Of a stretch of 64,000 nt of DNA, positions 45,999-55,411 are shown piece by piece (position 1 is the first letter of the stretch; every line of letters starts with the position of its first letter). Below the pieces are notes generated by a model. The model made no database searches. It had not been told where the DNA came from and was given only the letters and a program-made list of their open reading frames with translations. Origin of the DNA: Rhizobiales bacterium 64-17 (GTDB taxonomy: Bacteria; Pseudomonadota; Alphaproteobacteria; Rhizobiales; Xanthobacteraceae); contig MKWA01000024.1 of NCBI GenBank assembly GCA_001899285.1, forward strand, positions 124,001 to 188,000. Reading direction: 5' to 3'. Made by a program: the position numbers and the translations under genes.

Positions 45999-46042
45999 CT
46001 ATCGCAAAATAGGTCGCAAAAATCTGGCGGATCGATCGCGGC

Positions 46043-46363
46043 TCAGGAGCCCGACGAAATCCACTGCTGCAGCTTCGCCTTCGGCGCCGCGCCAACCTGG
46101 CGCGAGGCGATCTCGCCGTTCTTGAACATCATCAGCGTCGGGATCGACATGATGCCGTACTTCGCCGCCGTGTTCGGGTTCTCGTCGACGTTGAGCTTGA
46201 CGATCTTCACCTTGTCGCCGAGCGCGCCGGAAATCTCGTCAAGCGCCGGGCCGATCATCTTGCAGGGGCCGCACCATTCGGCCCAGAAATCGACCACGAC
46301 CGGGCCGGATGCTTTCAACACGTCCGCTTCAAAGCTCGCGTCCGTCACCTTGCCGACCGCCAT
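46043..46363 (-). CDS. trxA: Thioredoxin
   Basis: The 106-residue protein has the WCGPCK active site (Cys31, Cys34), DFWAEW before it and the cis-Pro loop [12 protein letters not shown]. It is a general cytoplasmic disulfide reductase. It is the last gene of the murU-addB-addA-trxA strand, 116 bp downstream of addA. Confidence 0.97.
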   Translation of the reverse strand: MAVGKVTDASFEADVLKASGPVVVDFWAEWCGPCKMIGPALDEISGALGDKVKIVKLNVDENPNTAAKYGIMSIPTLMMFKNGEIASRQVGAAPKAKLQQWISSGS

Positions 46364-46479
46364 GGCTCACCTCGTTGTTCTGGGCAAAGGGTTATTGGGG
46401 AAAGGGGCGACTCGCCCCGTCTGTCGGAGGCAAAACCTATGAACGAGGGCGTGCACCGTCAAGGCAGCCAAAAGCGGGG

Positions 46480-49400
46480 TCACGCGGAGGTGACGAGGGC
46501 TACGGCGGCGTCCATCTCCGTGGCGGAAACCTCAACGATTTCAGCGGTATCGACCCAGATCAGGGCAGCGCGGACAGTCTTTCCGGGATAGAGCCGCTGC
46601 AGCACGGCGCGGTAGAGGCCGAGCTGGCGGATATAGGCCGGCGGGTGCGCTTTGGGTCGCCCGGTCTTGAAGTCGCCGATCAGCACCGTGTCGCCCGCGA
46701 CGGCGAGACGGTCGATCTGTCCGTTGATCCGCACTGGCGGCAGGTTTCCGACGATGGCGACCTCGGCGCGGCTTCCGGGCGTGAACAGCGGCGCGAAGCG
46801 CGGGTCGGCGAGGATCGCGAGGACGCGCTGCGCGACGGTGGCGCGATCCTGCGCGCTCCAGTCGTCGCAGGCGCGCGCCAGATAGGCGTCGGCGGCCGTC
46901 GCGCGTGTCTCCACCGGGAGATCCGGCAGCGATTGCATCAGGCGATGAACCACAATGCCGCGCTGCCGTGCCGCGCGCGCCGCGTCGTGGTTTTCGCTCG
47001 CGCGTGGGGCGACATCATCGTCATCGCTGTCGGACGGTGACACCAGTCGGATCGCGGGCGCGCGCGCCGGCGCCGGCTGCATCAGCCACGCGGGAATGTC
47101 AGGGTTCGTCGTCGCCGGTTGTGCAATGTTGACGTCGCCGGTCGGCATTTCGCCGTGACGGAAGCGCAGCACCGGCTCGCCGTCGTCTTGTTCTTGCACC
47201 GCCAGCGGCGTCAGCGCATCGGTGACCAGATCGTACCAGCAGCCGGCGGCGCGCTTGGTCCTGCCTTCGGCGCCGCAGATCACCAGCCGGTCGGCGGCGC
47301 GCGTCATCGCCACATAGAGCAGCCGGCGATGCTCGTCCTCGGCCAGTTGCTGTGCGGCCGCCCGCGCTGCGGCGGTCGCCGTATCGTCCTCATCCTTGCG
47401 TGGCGCCCAGACGATCGCCGATGGCGCATCCGGTACGGCGGACACCGGCGGCAGTTCGATCAGCTTGGGCTGTCGCGACGGATGCCCCGCCGGGGGCGAC
47501 AGCGTATCGGGCAGGAATACGACCGGCGCTTCCAGTCCCTTGGCGCCGTGCACGGTCATGACGCGGACCTCGTTGCGCTCCATCTCCAGATCGCGCTTCA
47601 CGTCGGAGCTGGTGGTGCGGACCCAGGTTACGAAACCTTGCAGCGATGGCGTCATCCGCCGCTCGTAGTCGAGCGCGAGATTGAGGAACTCGTCGATCGG
47701 ATCGGCGGCTTCCTGTCCAAGCCGCGCCAGAAGATTGCGGCGGCCGCGCTCCGCGCCGAGTACCCGCGCAAAGAACTCATACGGCGATTGCGTCGCGGCG
47801 ACCGTCGCCAGCCGTTCGAAGCGTGCCAGCGCCGCGGCGAATGCGGTGTCACTCGTCGATTTGGCGCGCAGCGATGCGATCAGCGTACCCTTCCGGTCAT
47901 AGGCAAGATCGTAAAGCTGCTGCTCGCTGAGGCCGAACAATGGGCTGCGCAGCGCCGTCGCCAGCGCGAGATCGTCATCCGGCAGCAGGATCGCATCGGC
48001 GAACACCAGTAGGTCCATGATCGCTATATGCTCGGTCAGGACCAGCCGGTCCGCGCCGGCGACGGGAATATCCGCGAACTTCAGCGCGCGGATGATCGCC
48101 TCGAACAGCGGTCCGCGCTGGCGCACCAGCACGATGATGTCCTTCGGCTCGATGACGTGACGCTTGTCGTCATCGCCGACCTGTTCGCCGCGGGCGCGCC
48201 AGGCCTTGATGGTGCGGGCGATGCGCTGCGCGAGCTGCACGCGCGGACTGGTCTCCGCGTCGGTATCGAACGGCGCATCCCAGCCTTCCTTGTCGGGGCG
48301 CGCCGCCGGCTGCGTGGTCTGCCAGATTTCGACCAGACCGGGCGAACTGCCGCGGATGGCGGTGTGCACCGTCTCTGTCGGATCGGCGCTGAGGCCGCGA
48401 TGCGCTTCCGGCTGTTTGAAAACGGTGTCCACTGCCTGAAGTACGGTCGTCACCGACCGGAATGAATAGTCGAGCGGCACACTTTCAAACGGCAGATCGC
48501 TGTCGCGGAACTGTCGCTCGAACCGCCGCTTCATCTCCGAGAAACTGCGCGGATCGGCGCCCTGGAATGAATAGATCGATTGCTTGTCGTCGCCGACGGC
48601 GAAGATCGAGCGATTGACGGTGCGTGCGCCGGCGCCGGCGGTGAATTCGGAGACCAGCCGCTCGACGATCTCCCACTGGCGCGGGCTCGTGTCCTGCGCC
48701 TCGTCGATCAGCACGTGGTCGATGCCGGAATCGAGTTTATAGTGCACCCACGCCGCATCGGTGCGCGCGAGCAGGGCGACGCTCTTGTCGATCTGATCGT
48801 CGAAATCCAAGACGCCGCGACGCTCCTTCTCGGCGCGATAGCGGCCGATCACGTCGGTGGCGAGCGTCAGCAGCGCCAGCGTACGGTCGCGGCAAGCGAC
48901 GGCGCGGCGTTTGCTGCGCAATGTTTGAAGGCGTTGCGCCTCATCGGCGAGACGATCGCACAAGGACGGATCAATTTTCTTGATCGCATTGGTCGCCAAC
49001 GATTTGCGCAGGTCTCCGTCTTTCGTGAAGAAGATGGAGGTATATTGGTCAACGCGGGGATCGCCCGCCGCCGCCAGAGCCGCTTCGAGAGCGTCGGCTT
49101 TGTCGTTATCGGTCTTCGAGCCTTGCCGGAATGTTGCGGCAAGGCTCATCCACGACGATGACGGAAAATTGGGCCCGTCAATCATCTCATGCGCGGCCGA
49201 TTCCGCCGTGTCAGTCGCGGCGATGCCCAGCGCACCACAAAGCTGGCCGGCAACATGAGCGATCCCGCCGGCATGTTCGACCCAGCGCAGGATCGCGTTC
49301 CGCTTGCCGATTGCGTCGCGGATGATGTCGCGGACCGTCTGGTCGCTCGACGTCTCGATGGCGAGCGTCAGCGCGTCATGCAATGGCCCAGACTGCTGCT

Positions 49401-49911
49401 GGGCGGCGTCGAGCAGCACCGCCATGGTCATGCGGTCGAGCAGTTCGGCCTCGCCGGCTTCGTCCAGCACCTCGAAGCGCGCGGCGACATCGGCCTCGAA
49501 CGGAAACTGGTGCAGGAGCCGCGTGCAGAAGGCGTGAATGGTCTGCACCTTCAGGCCGCCCGGCGTTTCCAGCGCGCTGGCGAACAACCGCCGCGCCTGC
49601 GCGCGCAGCGCCGGGTCCGGTTTGCGCCGCGACAGCTTGCTCATCTCTAGGTCGAGTGCCGCGTCGTCGAGCGCGGTCCAGCCGGCGAGGATGGCAAACA
49701 CACGGTTCGCCATATTGGCGGCGGCGGCCTTGGTGAAGGTGAGGCAGAGGATTTTCGCCGGATCGACGCCATCGAGCAGCTGGCGCACCACGCGCTGCGC
49801 CAGCACATAGGTCTTGCCGGAACCGGCGTTGGCCGACACCCAGGCCGACACGGCGGGGTCCGATGCTTTGCGTTGCGCGTCGTCGACGCGGGACGGGACG
49901 ATGAGACTCAT
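46480..49911 (-). CDS. addA: Double-strand break repair helicase-nuclease AddA
   Basis: This 1143-residue UvrD-like helicase has Walker A ANAGSGKT near residue 28, FTKAAAANM (motif Ia) and LDFDDQ/VLIDEAQDTS (motif II). Late motifs are TVHGAKGLEAPVV and LYVAMTRAADRL. A C-terminal RecB-type nuclease with LIGDFKTG follows. With AddB it resects broken ends for RecA. I chose MSLIVPSRVDD, which overlaps the addB stop (ATGA); a longer frame at 49989 adds a basic shadow. Confidence 0.95.
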   Translation of the reverse strand: MSLIVPSRVDDAQRKASDPAVSAWVSANAGSGKTYVLAQRVVRQLLDGVDPAKILCLTFTKAAAANMANRVFAILAGWTALDDAALDLEMSKLSRRKPDPALRAQARRLFASALETPGGLKVQTIHAFCTRLLHQFPFEADVAARFEVLDEAGEAELLDRMTMAVLLDAAQQQSGPLHDALTLAIETSSDQTVRDIIRDAIGKRNAILRWVEHAGGIAHVAGQLCGALGIAATDTAESAAHEMIDGPNFPSSSWMSLAATFRQGSKTDNDKADALEAALAAAGDPRVDQYTSIFFTKDGDLRKSLATNAIKKIDPSLCDRLADEAQRLQTLRSKRRAVACRDRTLALLTLATDVIGRYRAEKERRGVLDFDDQIDKSVALLARTDAAWVHYKLDSGIDHVLIDEAQDTSPRQWEIVERLVSEFTAGAGARTVNRSIFAVGDDKQSIYSFQGADPRSFSEMKRRFERQFRDSDLPFESVPLDYSFRSVTTVLQAVDTVFKQPEAHRGLSADPTETVHTAIRGSSPGLVEIWQTTQPAARPDKEGWDAPFDTDAETSPRVQLAQRIARTIKAWRARGEQVGDDDKRHVIEPKDIIVLVRQRGPLFEAIIRALKFADIPVAGADRLVLTEHIAIMDLLVFADAILLPDDDLALATALRSPLFGLSEQQLYDLAYDRKGTLIASLRAKSTSDTAFAAALARFERLATVAATQSPYEFFARVLGAERGRRNLLARLGQEAADPIDEFLNLALDYERRMTPSLQGFVTWVRTTSSDVKRDLEMERNEVRVMTVHGAKGLEAPVVFLPDTLSPPAGHPSRQPKLIELPPVSAVPDAPSAIVWAPRKDEDDTATAAARAAAQQLAEDEHRRLLYVAMTRAADRLVICGAEGRTKRAAGCWYDLVTDALTPLAVQEQDDGEPVLRFRHGEMPTGDVNIAQPATTNPDIPAWLMQPAPARAPAIRLVSPSDSDDDDVAPRASENHDAARAARQRGIVVHRLMQSLPDLPVETRATAADAYLARACDDWSAQDRATVAQRVLAILADPRFAPLFTPGSRAEVAIVGNLPPVRINGQIDRLAVAGDTVLIGDFKTGRPKAHPPAYIRQLGLYRAVLQRLYPGKTVRAALIWVDTAEIVEVSATEMDAAVALVTSA

Positions 49912-52900
49912 TCGTCGTCTCCGCCGTCGCCGAGCGACCATTCCTTGACGCGCGCGAGATGGTCGTAATCGCCATAGCTCGTCTTCCACATCGGATGCAC
50001 CAGCGAGCGATACGGCGTGTCTTCGTTCTCGAATTGCGCGATCACGCCGGTGAGCCGTGACAGCGCGCGGTCGGCATGATCGTCGGTGGTGCCGCCTTCC
50101 TTGAAGACGATGGTTTGCTCCTCGCCGGCCGGCGCGCCGCCCTTGAGCGAGACATAGACCAGGCCCGCGACGGAGCCACCGCCGGGAATGGCCTTAAAGC
50201 CTTTCTGTCGCAGAATTGCCGCTTCCAGCGTCAACTGTGGTGCGAGGCCGGTTCGCACCTGCTTCTCGGTCCGTTTGGCGCCGGTCTTGTAATCGAGGAT
50301 GGCGAAGCGCCCGTCCGCAAGTTGCTCGATGCGGTCGGCGCGCGCGGTGAGGGTGAAGATGCGGTCTCCGACCGGGATCTTGATGTCACCGTCGATCTCG
50401 GCGTGCAGCGCTTTCAGATTGTTGCGCCGGTTCGCATCCCATGCCGCGAACCAGTCGGCGATGCGCAGGAAGCGCGGCCACCAGAACGCGCGTGCTTCCG
50501 GGAACGCGTCGAGCCGTGCGAAGCCGGTGGCGCCGAGCGCGGTCAGCTCCTGCACCGCGCGCTCGGGCAGCGCGGCGGCGAATTTGCTGGTGAAATCGCC
50601 GACTGCCTGATGGATCACGGTGCCGCGGTCGCGCGCGCCGGGCGGCGTGTCGATGGCGTCGAGCACCGGCAGCTTCAGGATATAGCGCGCATAGATCGTG
50701 TAAGGATCGCGCAGCCAGTGCTCGATGGCCGTCACCGAAAGCTGTTTCGGCCGTGCGGCGCGCGGCGGCCGCGGCTCTGGCCGTTTCTCCGGCGTCACGG
50801 TGACAGGATGGTCGAGCTGGCGGGCGAAATGGAGATATTTGTCCCCGCGTTCGCGGGCGTCGTGCCAGGCATCCTCGCCGGCGAGCGCCGCGATCCGCTG
50901 CAGGAAACGCGACATCACCGTCGGCGCGCCGGCAAGCTTCGCCGGACGGGCGAGAAACACATCGCCTGCGCCAAGCGCCTGGGTGAAGTCATGGGCGGAC
51001 AGGCCGATGCGCCGCTCCGGCAGATCGAGCCCCAGTTTGTGGCGCATCGGCCGGCTTAGCCAAGGGTCGCTCGGCGGGTCCGGCGGCCACACGCTTTCGA
51101 TCAGCCCGCCGAGCACGATACGATCGACCTGTTGTAGGCGCGCTTCCAGCGGGCCGAAGATGCGGATGTGAACGCCCGGAAGCTCCGGCTTGCGCACCAC
51201 GCGGTCGGCGATGCTGGTGCGGAACAGTTCTGCATAATCGGCCAGCGGCATGACAAAGCTCGCCGCATGCTCGGTTGCGAGCATCTCGTCGGAGGCGCGT
51301 GTGAGATCGCGCCCGCCGAGCGCGGTGAACAGCGGCAGCGCGCCGCTGTCGTCCGCTGCGAGCGCATCGAGGCAAGCGCGATGCTGCGCGAGCAGCAGTG
51401 CGAAGCTTTGTGGCGCGCGCGTCTGCGTCAGGGTTTCGAGCGGCGCAAGCGCTGTCGCCAGCGCGGCGATCAGCGCGGTGGCCTGGTCGAGCTGCGCAGC
51501 GGATAATCGTTGCCGTGGATCGCTGCGATGGACGACGCCGGGTGTCGCCAGCGACGTGCGCAGATCGTTCAAGGCATGCGCCAGTCCGGCGGTGCCACGC
51601 TGGGGGCGTGGCCCCCGTAACAGTGCGCATTCTAGCGCGACGGTGGCCTCGCGCCATCCGCCGTCCGCGCGTCCGAGCCGCAGCAGCGGGTGTTTGAGCA
51701 GGGCGAGCAGCGTCACCGGCTCGGTGCCGCCGAGCGCCGCTTCCGCCGCGAGCCGCGCGAAAACCCCGGCCGGTGTGTCCCCGAGCGAATCGCCGCCGGA
51801 ATCGTCGACCGGGACCGACCATCGTTCCAGCGCCGCCGCCACCCGCCGCGCCAGTGCGCGGTCGGGTGTTACCAGCGCCGCCGTCTGTTCGGGGTGTTCT
51901 GCGGTCTCGCGCAGCGCCACGGCGATCGCCAGCGCTTCTTCTTCGGCGGTGGCGGCTTCGATCACAGTGACGCTGGCGAGCGGCGCGGCGGTGGCATGCG
52001 CCGTGAGCCAGCCTTGCCATTGCTCGGTGGAGGCGGCGGGCCGCATCGCTTCCGAGACGAAGGCGTCGCGGCCGCGCGATTCCGGAGCGCCAAGGATCTG
52101 CACCGCGTCGCGTTGCACGCCGATATGTTGCAGCAGGCGATACATCGCGAATTGCGGATGTGCCGATGCCGGCATGCCGCCGTCATGCGGCTCGCGCTTG
52201 TCGTCGCCGCCGATCATGTGCCATGACGGCTCGTCGAGATGCGTGTCGAGGCCTGGCAGCACCACCGCGCCATGCGGCAAGCGGGCGATGGCCGCAAGCA
52301 GGTCGGCGGTGACCGGCATCGAGCCGGTCGAGCCGGCGGCGATCACCGGGGACTGGCTCGTCGCGAGGCGGGCGATCTCGCCCTGAATCAGCCGCTCGCG
52401 CCGCACCGCGGCTTCGATGCGGCCTAGCTCGGCAAGGTGTTGCGGCCAGTAGCTGCGGGCGATCTGCAGGAATTCGAGTGTCTTCTGCCAGTACGCGTCG
52501 AAATCGTGCGGGACCAACTTGTCCAATTCATCCCATGCGACACGCCGCGTCGTCATGTCGTCGATCAGCCGCGCCAGCCCGTTCGCCAGTTCCAGCATGG
52601 CAGCCGGCGTGTTGGCGATCAGCGGCGTGTCGCCGGAGCCGGCGATGCGCTTGGCCCATTCGGCGATCGGCCGCAGCAACAACAGCCTCCGCTCGAAATC
52701 GCTCAGCGCTTCCGGTAGATCGAGCGCGAGGGCAGCGAGGTCGCCGCTGCCGGCCTGCGCGAATACGATTTCGTCTTCGTCCACATCGCCGATCGGTACG
52801 ATGCGCGGCAGGATCGCCGCGTCGCCGAGTTGCGCGAGGAAGGTGTCGCGCGCCAGCCGGCAGGCGCGCCGCGTCGGCAGATAGAGCGTCGCGCCGGCGA

Positions 52901-53036
52901 GCGCGAGCGGATCGCTCCCCGCGCCTCCCGCGGAAAATCCCGGCACCAGATCACCGCGCAGCAGTGTGCGGACCAGCACGTCGAGAAACGGCGCGGAGGC
53001 TGGGATGGTGAAAAGGCGGGGCGTCACGCCGGTCAT
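49908..53036 (-). CDS. addB: Double-strand break repair protein AddB
   Basis: The 1042-residue partner of AddA has an inactive-helicase body and a C-terminal RecB-like nuclease, beginning LSVTAIEHWLRDPYTIYARY and containing FAILDYKTG and QLTLEAAIL. In place of an N-terminal Walker A it reads YLPTRRACRLARDTF. There is no cysteine in the nuclease region, so the [4Fe-4S] staple of Bacillus AddB is absent. It is coupled to addA by overlap and lies 69 bp after the nucleotidyltransferase gene. Confidence 0.92.
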   Translation of the reverse strand: MTGVTPRLFTIPASAPFLDVLVRTLLRGDLVPGFSAGGAGSDPLALAGATLYLPTRRACRLARDTFLAQLGDAAILPRIVPIGDVDEDEIVFAQAGSGDLAALALDLPEALSDFERRLLLLRPIAEWAKRIAGSGDTPLIANTPAAMLELANGLARLIDDMTTRRVAWDELDKLVPHDFDAYWQKTLEFLQIARSYWPQHLAELGRIEAAVRRERLIQGEIARLATSQSPVIAAGSTGSMPVTADLLAAIARLPHGAVVLPGLDTHLDEPSWHMIGGDDKREPHDGGMPASAHPQFAMYRLLQHIGVQRDAVQILGAPESRGRDAFVSEAMRPAASTEQWQGWLTAHATAAPLASVTVIEAATAEEEALAIAVALRETAEHPEQTAALVTPDRALARRVAAALERWSVPVDDSGGDSLGDTPAGVFARLAAEAALGGTEPVTLLALLKHPLLRLGRADGGWREATVALECALLRGPRPQRGTAGLAHALNDLRTSLATPGVVHRSDPRQRLSAAQLDQATALIAALATALAPLETLTQTRAPQSFALLLAQHRACLDALAADDSGALPLFTALGGRDLTRASDEMLATEHAASFVMPLADYAELFRTSIADRVVRKPELPGVHIRIFGPLEARLQQVDRIVLGGLIESVWPPDPPSDPWLSRPMRHKLGLDLPERRIGLSAHDFTQALGAGDVFLARPAKLAGAPTVMSRFLQRIAALAGEDAWHDARERGDKYLHFARQLDHPVTVTPEKRPEPRPPRAARPKQLSVTAIEHWLRDPYTIYARYILKLPVLDAIDTPPGARDRGTVIHQAVGDFTSKFAAALPERAVQELTALGATGFARLDAFPEARAFWWPRFLRIADWFAAWDANRRNNLKALHAEIDGDIKIPVGDRIFTLTARADRIEQLADGRFAILDYKTGAKRTEKQVRTGLAPQLTLEAAILRQKGFKAIPGGGSVAGLVYVSLKGGAPAGEEQTIVFKEGGTTDDHADRALSRLTGVIAQFENEDTPYRSLVHPMWKTSYGDYDHLARVKEWSLGDGGDDE

Positions 53037-53105
53037 GCCGACATGATATCGGGCCGATGCCGGATCGTTACAAGATCAAAGTCGGATTGTGGATCGGACG
53101 CGAGG

Positions 53106-53852
53106 TCAGGTCTGGGTGCTGGCGGCAATCGCCGCCTCGGCGGCCTTGATCGCCTCCGGCGTCCCCACATGCATCCACACGCCCTCGAGCCGCAAGCCGA
53201 ACAGCCGACCTGCTTCGATGGCCCGGTCGAACAGCACGGTGAGCGCGAATTCGCCCTGCGGCGCTTCGCGGAACAGCGCCGGCGACAGCATCGCCGCCCC
53301 GGCGAATACGAACGGTACCACCTTGCCTTCCTGCCGGTAGGTGAGCCTTCCATCGGCGCCCATGGTGTAATCGCCACGGCCGTCATAGCCGATGCTGGTC
53401 GAGACCGGTGCCAGCAGCAGCAATGCATCCATCGTGTCGGGATCGAATGCCTCGACCAGCCGGTCCAGATTGGGCCGTGCGCCATCGATCCAGATCGTGT
53501 CCGAGTTGAGATGCAGGAATGGCGCATTGCCGAGGAGCGGTAGCGCCTGGACCACGCCGCCGCCGGTGCCGAGCACGACGTTGCGTTCGTCGGAGATCGT
53601 GATCGCGGGCTTCGCGCCGCGCGTTTGCCGCGCCTTGAGATGCTGTTCCAGCACATCGGCGAGATAGTGCACATTGACGACAGCCTGCGTGACGCCGGCA
53701 TCCGCCAGCCGGTCGAGCACATGGTCGATCAGTGGCCGCCCGGCAACCGGCACCATTGGCTTCGGTTTATCGTCGGTCAGCGGCCGCATCCGCGTCCCGT
53801 AACCGGCGGCGAGGACCATGGCGCTGCGTGGAGCGGCGGAAGAAGCAGGCAT
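53106..53852 (-). CDS. murU: Sugar nucleotidyltransferase, probable MurU (MurNAc-1-P uridylyltransferase)
   Basis: This 248-residue enzyme is of the NTP-transferase fold. The nucleotide loop LAAGYGTRMRPLTDDKPKPM is at 15-33, LGTGGGVVQALP and LNSDTIW follow, and VWMHVGTPEAI is near the end. It is annotated as mannose-1-phosphate guanylyltransferase in many genomes. Its position 8 bp after a TsaE-AmgK-like fusion fits MurU, which makes UDP-MurNAc from MurNAc-1-phosphate in the AmgK-MurU wall-recycling route of Pseudomonas and Caulobacter. Specificity is not readable here. Confidence 0.78.
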   Translation of the reverse strand: MPASSAAPRSAMVLAAGYGTRMRPLTDDKPKPMVPVAGRPLIDHVLDRLADAGVTQAVVNVHYLADVLEQHLKARQTRGAKPAITISDERNVVLGTGGGVVQALPLLGNAPFLHLNSDTIWIDGARPNLDRLVEAFDPDTMDALLLLAPVSTSIGYDGRGDYTMGADGRLTYRQEGKVVPFVFAGAAMLSPALFREAPQGEFALTVLFDRAIEAGRLFGLRLEGVWMHVGTPEAIKAAEAAIAASTQT

Positions 53853-53860
53853 CGGTTTCC

Positions 53861-55399
53861 CTAGATCGTCTTCAAGGCCGGCACGCCGATGGCGTACCAG
53901 GATTTCAGGCCGCTCAGCGCCGGGTGCGCGAGCGCGCGTTGCAGGTAATTCCATACACGCGGGATATGACGCAGATATTGTGGCTTGTGGTCGCGGCGAT
54001 CGAGCCGCGCGAAGATGCCGAGAATTTTCGTGGCGCGCTGCGCTGCCATCACCGAATAGAGTTCGGCGAATGCGGCGGCGTCGAAAGTCGGGTCGGCGTC
54101 GTGGCGCGCGCGCAGATAACGCGACAGCAGGGTGAGTTCGAGTTTTTCCGGCACGTCGATACGGGCGTCCTGCAGCAGCGAGGCGACGTCGTATGCGGCA
54201 GGGCCGATCACCGCATCTTGAAAATCGAGCAGGCCGACGCGGGCAATGCCGCTGCGCTGCGGCAACCACATCAGATTCGGCGAGTGGAAGTCGCGCAGCA
54301 CCCAGGTCGACTGAGTGTCGATCAGCGGTTGCAGCAGGTCGCGCCACAGCGAGAGGAACGTGTCGCGGCGCGCCTCCGTCAGTGGCGCGTTGAGCATCGG
54401 CAGATACCACGCCGGCAGCAGTTCAAGCTCGATCAGGAACGCATCGAGATCGTAATGCGGCAGCGTATAGGTTGTGGCCGGATCGACCGGCAGCGTCTCC
54501 GGCAGCTTCTGCCCGTGCAGCGCGGCCAGCATGTTGATGGCGGCTTCATAACGCTCCGGAATCGGCGATGGTGGCGTACCGCGCACGACGCCTTCCTTGC
54601 CAAGATCCTCCAGCACCAGCAGTCCGGCGTCGCGATCCGCATGCAGCACGGCGGGCGCGGAGAAGCCGCGCTCGCGCAGGCCACGCGCCATGGCAACGAA
54701 CGGCGTCACGTCCTCGGCGAGATGGGCGATGGCGCTATAGGGCTTGCCGTCCTGCACCGGAGGCCCGTCCGGCCGGCGCGGCGCGTCCATCAGGATCAGA
54801 TCGCGTCCTTCGTGCCGGAGCCGTTCGTAAATGCGGGTCGAGGCGTCGCCCTGGATGCGCTGGCGCTCCGCGTCGCTGAGACCCGAAGCGGCCAGGAACA
54901 CGCGCAGCGCATTGAGCCGCTCGATGCGCGGGCCGAAGCTGCCGTAGCCGGTGACGCGCGCATTGCGATGCGATGGGCCGAGCTTCGGCGCCAGTGTGAA
55001 GCCGATGTCGAGACGATCGGGCGGTAGGTAACCGGCCGCACGGTCCGGCCATTCCACCAGCGTGACGGCAGTGGGCGGCAGATCGTCGAAGCCGAGTTCC
55101 GCCAGTTCCGATGAGCCGGACAACCGGTAGAGATCGGCGTGCACCAGCGGAAATTTTGGCAGATCGTAGCTCTGCGTCAGCGTGAAGGTCGGGCTCGGCA
55201 CTTCCGTCAGCGGATCGCCGGCGAAATGGCGGATCAGTGCGCGCGCGAACGTGGTCTTGCCAGCGCCGAGATCGCCCGACAGCGTGATCGTGTCGCCGGG
55301 CGCGATGATCGACGCGATATCGCGCATCAATTTCAGCGTCGCCTGTTCATCGGACAGGGCGACGGTGAAACTTGAGTTGCCGGCCGTGGTTGGGAACAT
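53861..55399 (-). CDS. tsaE-amgK: TsaE - AmgK-type sugar kinase fusion
   Basis: The 512-residue product joins two enzymes. Residues 1 to about 150 are TsaE, with Walker A SGDLGAGKTT (41-50), PSPTFTLTQSY and VEWPDRAAGYLP; TsaE is the ATPase of the tRNA t6A pathway. From about 170 there is an aminoglycoside-phosphotransferase-like kinase with LVLEDLGKEG, the catalytic VLRDFHSPNLMW (Asp370) and LLDFQDA. Its closest described role is AmgK, the anomeric MurNAc/GlcNAc kinase that feeds MurU. The start lies 12 bp after divL with GGAGG upstream. Confidence 0.85.
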   Translation of the reverse strand: MFPTTAGNSSFTVALSDEQATLKLMRDIASIIAPGDTITLSGDLGAGKTTFARALIRHFAGDPLTEVPSPTFTLTQSYDLPKFPLVHADLYRLSGSSELAELGFDDLPPTAVTLVEWPDRAAGYLPPDRLDIGFTLAPKLGPSHRNARVTGYGSFGPRIERLNALRVFLAASGLSDAERQRIQGDASTRIYERLRHEGRDLILMDAPRRPDGPPVQDGKPYSAIAHLAEDVTPFVAMARGLRERGFSAPAVLHADRDAGLLVLEDLGKEGVVRGTPPSPIPERYEAAINMLAALHGQKLPETLPVDPATTYTLPHYDLDAFLIELELLPAWYLPMLNAPLTEARRDTFLSLWRDLLQPLIDTQSTWVLRDFHSPNLMWLPQRSGIARVGLLDFQDAVIGPAAYDVASLLQDARIDVPEKLELTLLSRYLRARHDADPTFDAAAFAELYSVMAAQRATKILGIFARLDRRDHKPQYLRHIPRVWNYLQRALAHPALSGLKSWYAIGVPALKTI

Positions 55400-55411
55400 C
55401 CGTCGCCTCCG

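Noticed and set aside
49376-49975. Second minus-strand frame overlapping the start of addA
   Set aside because: It is out of frame with AddA motifs, and Walker A and motif Ia are in the AddA frame.
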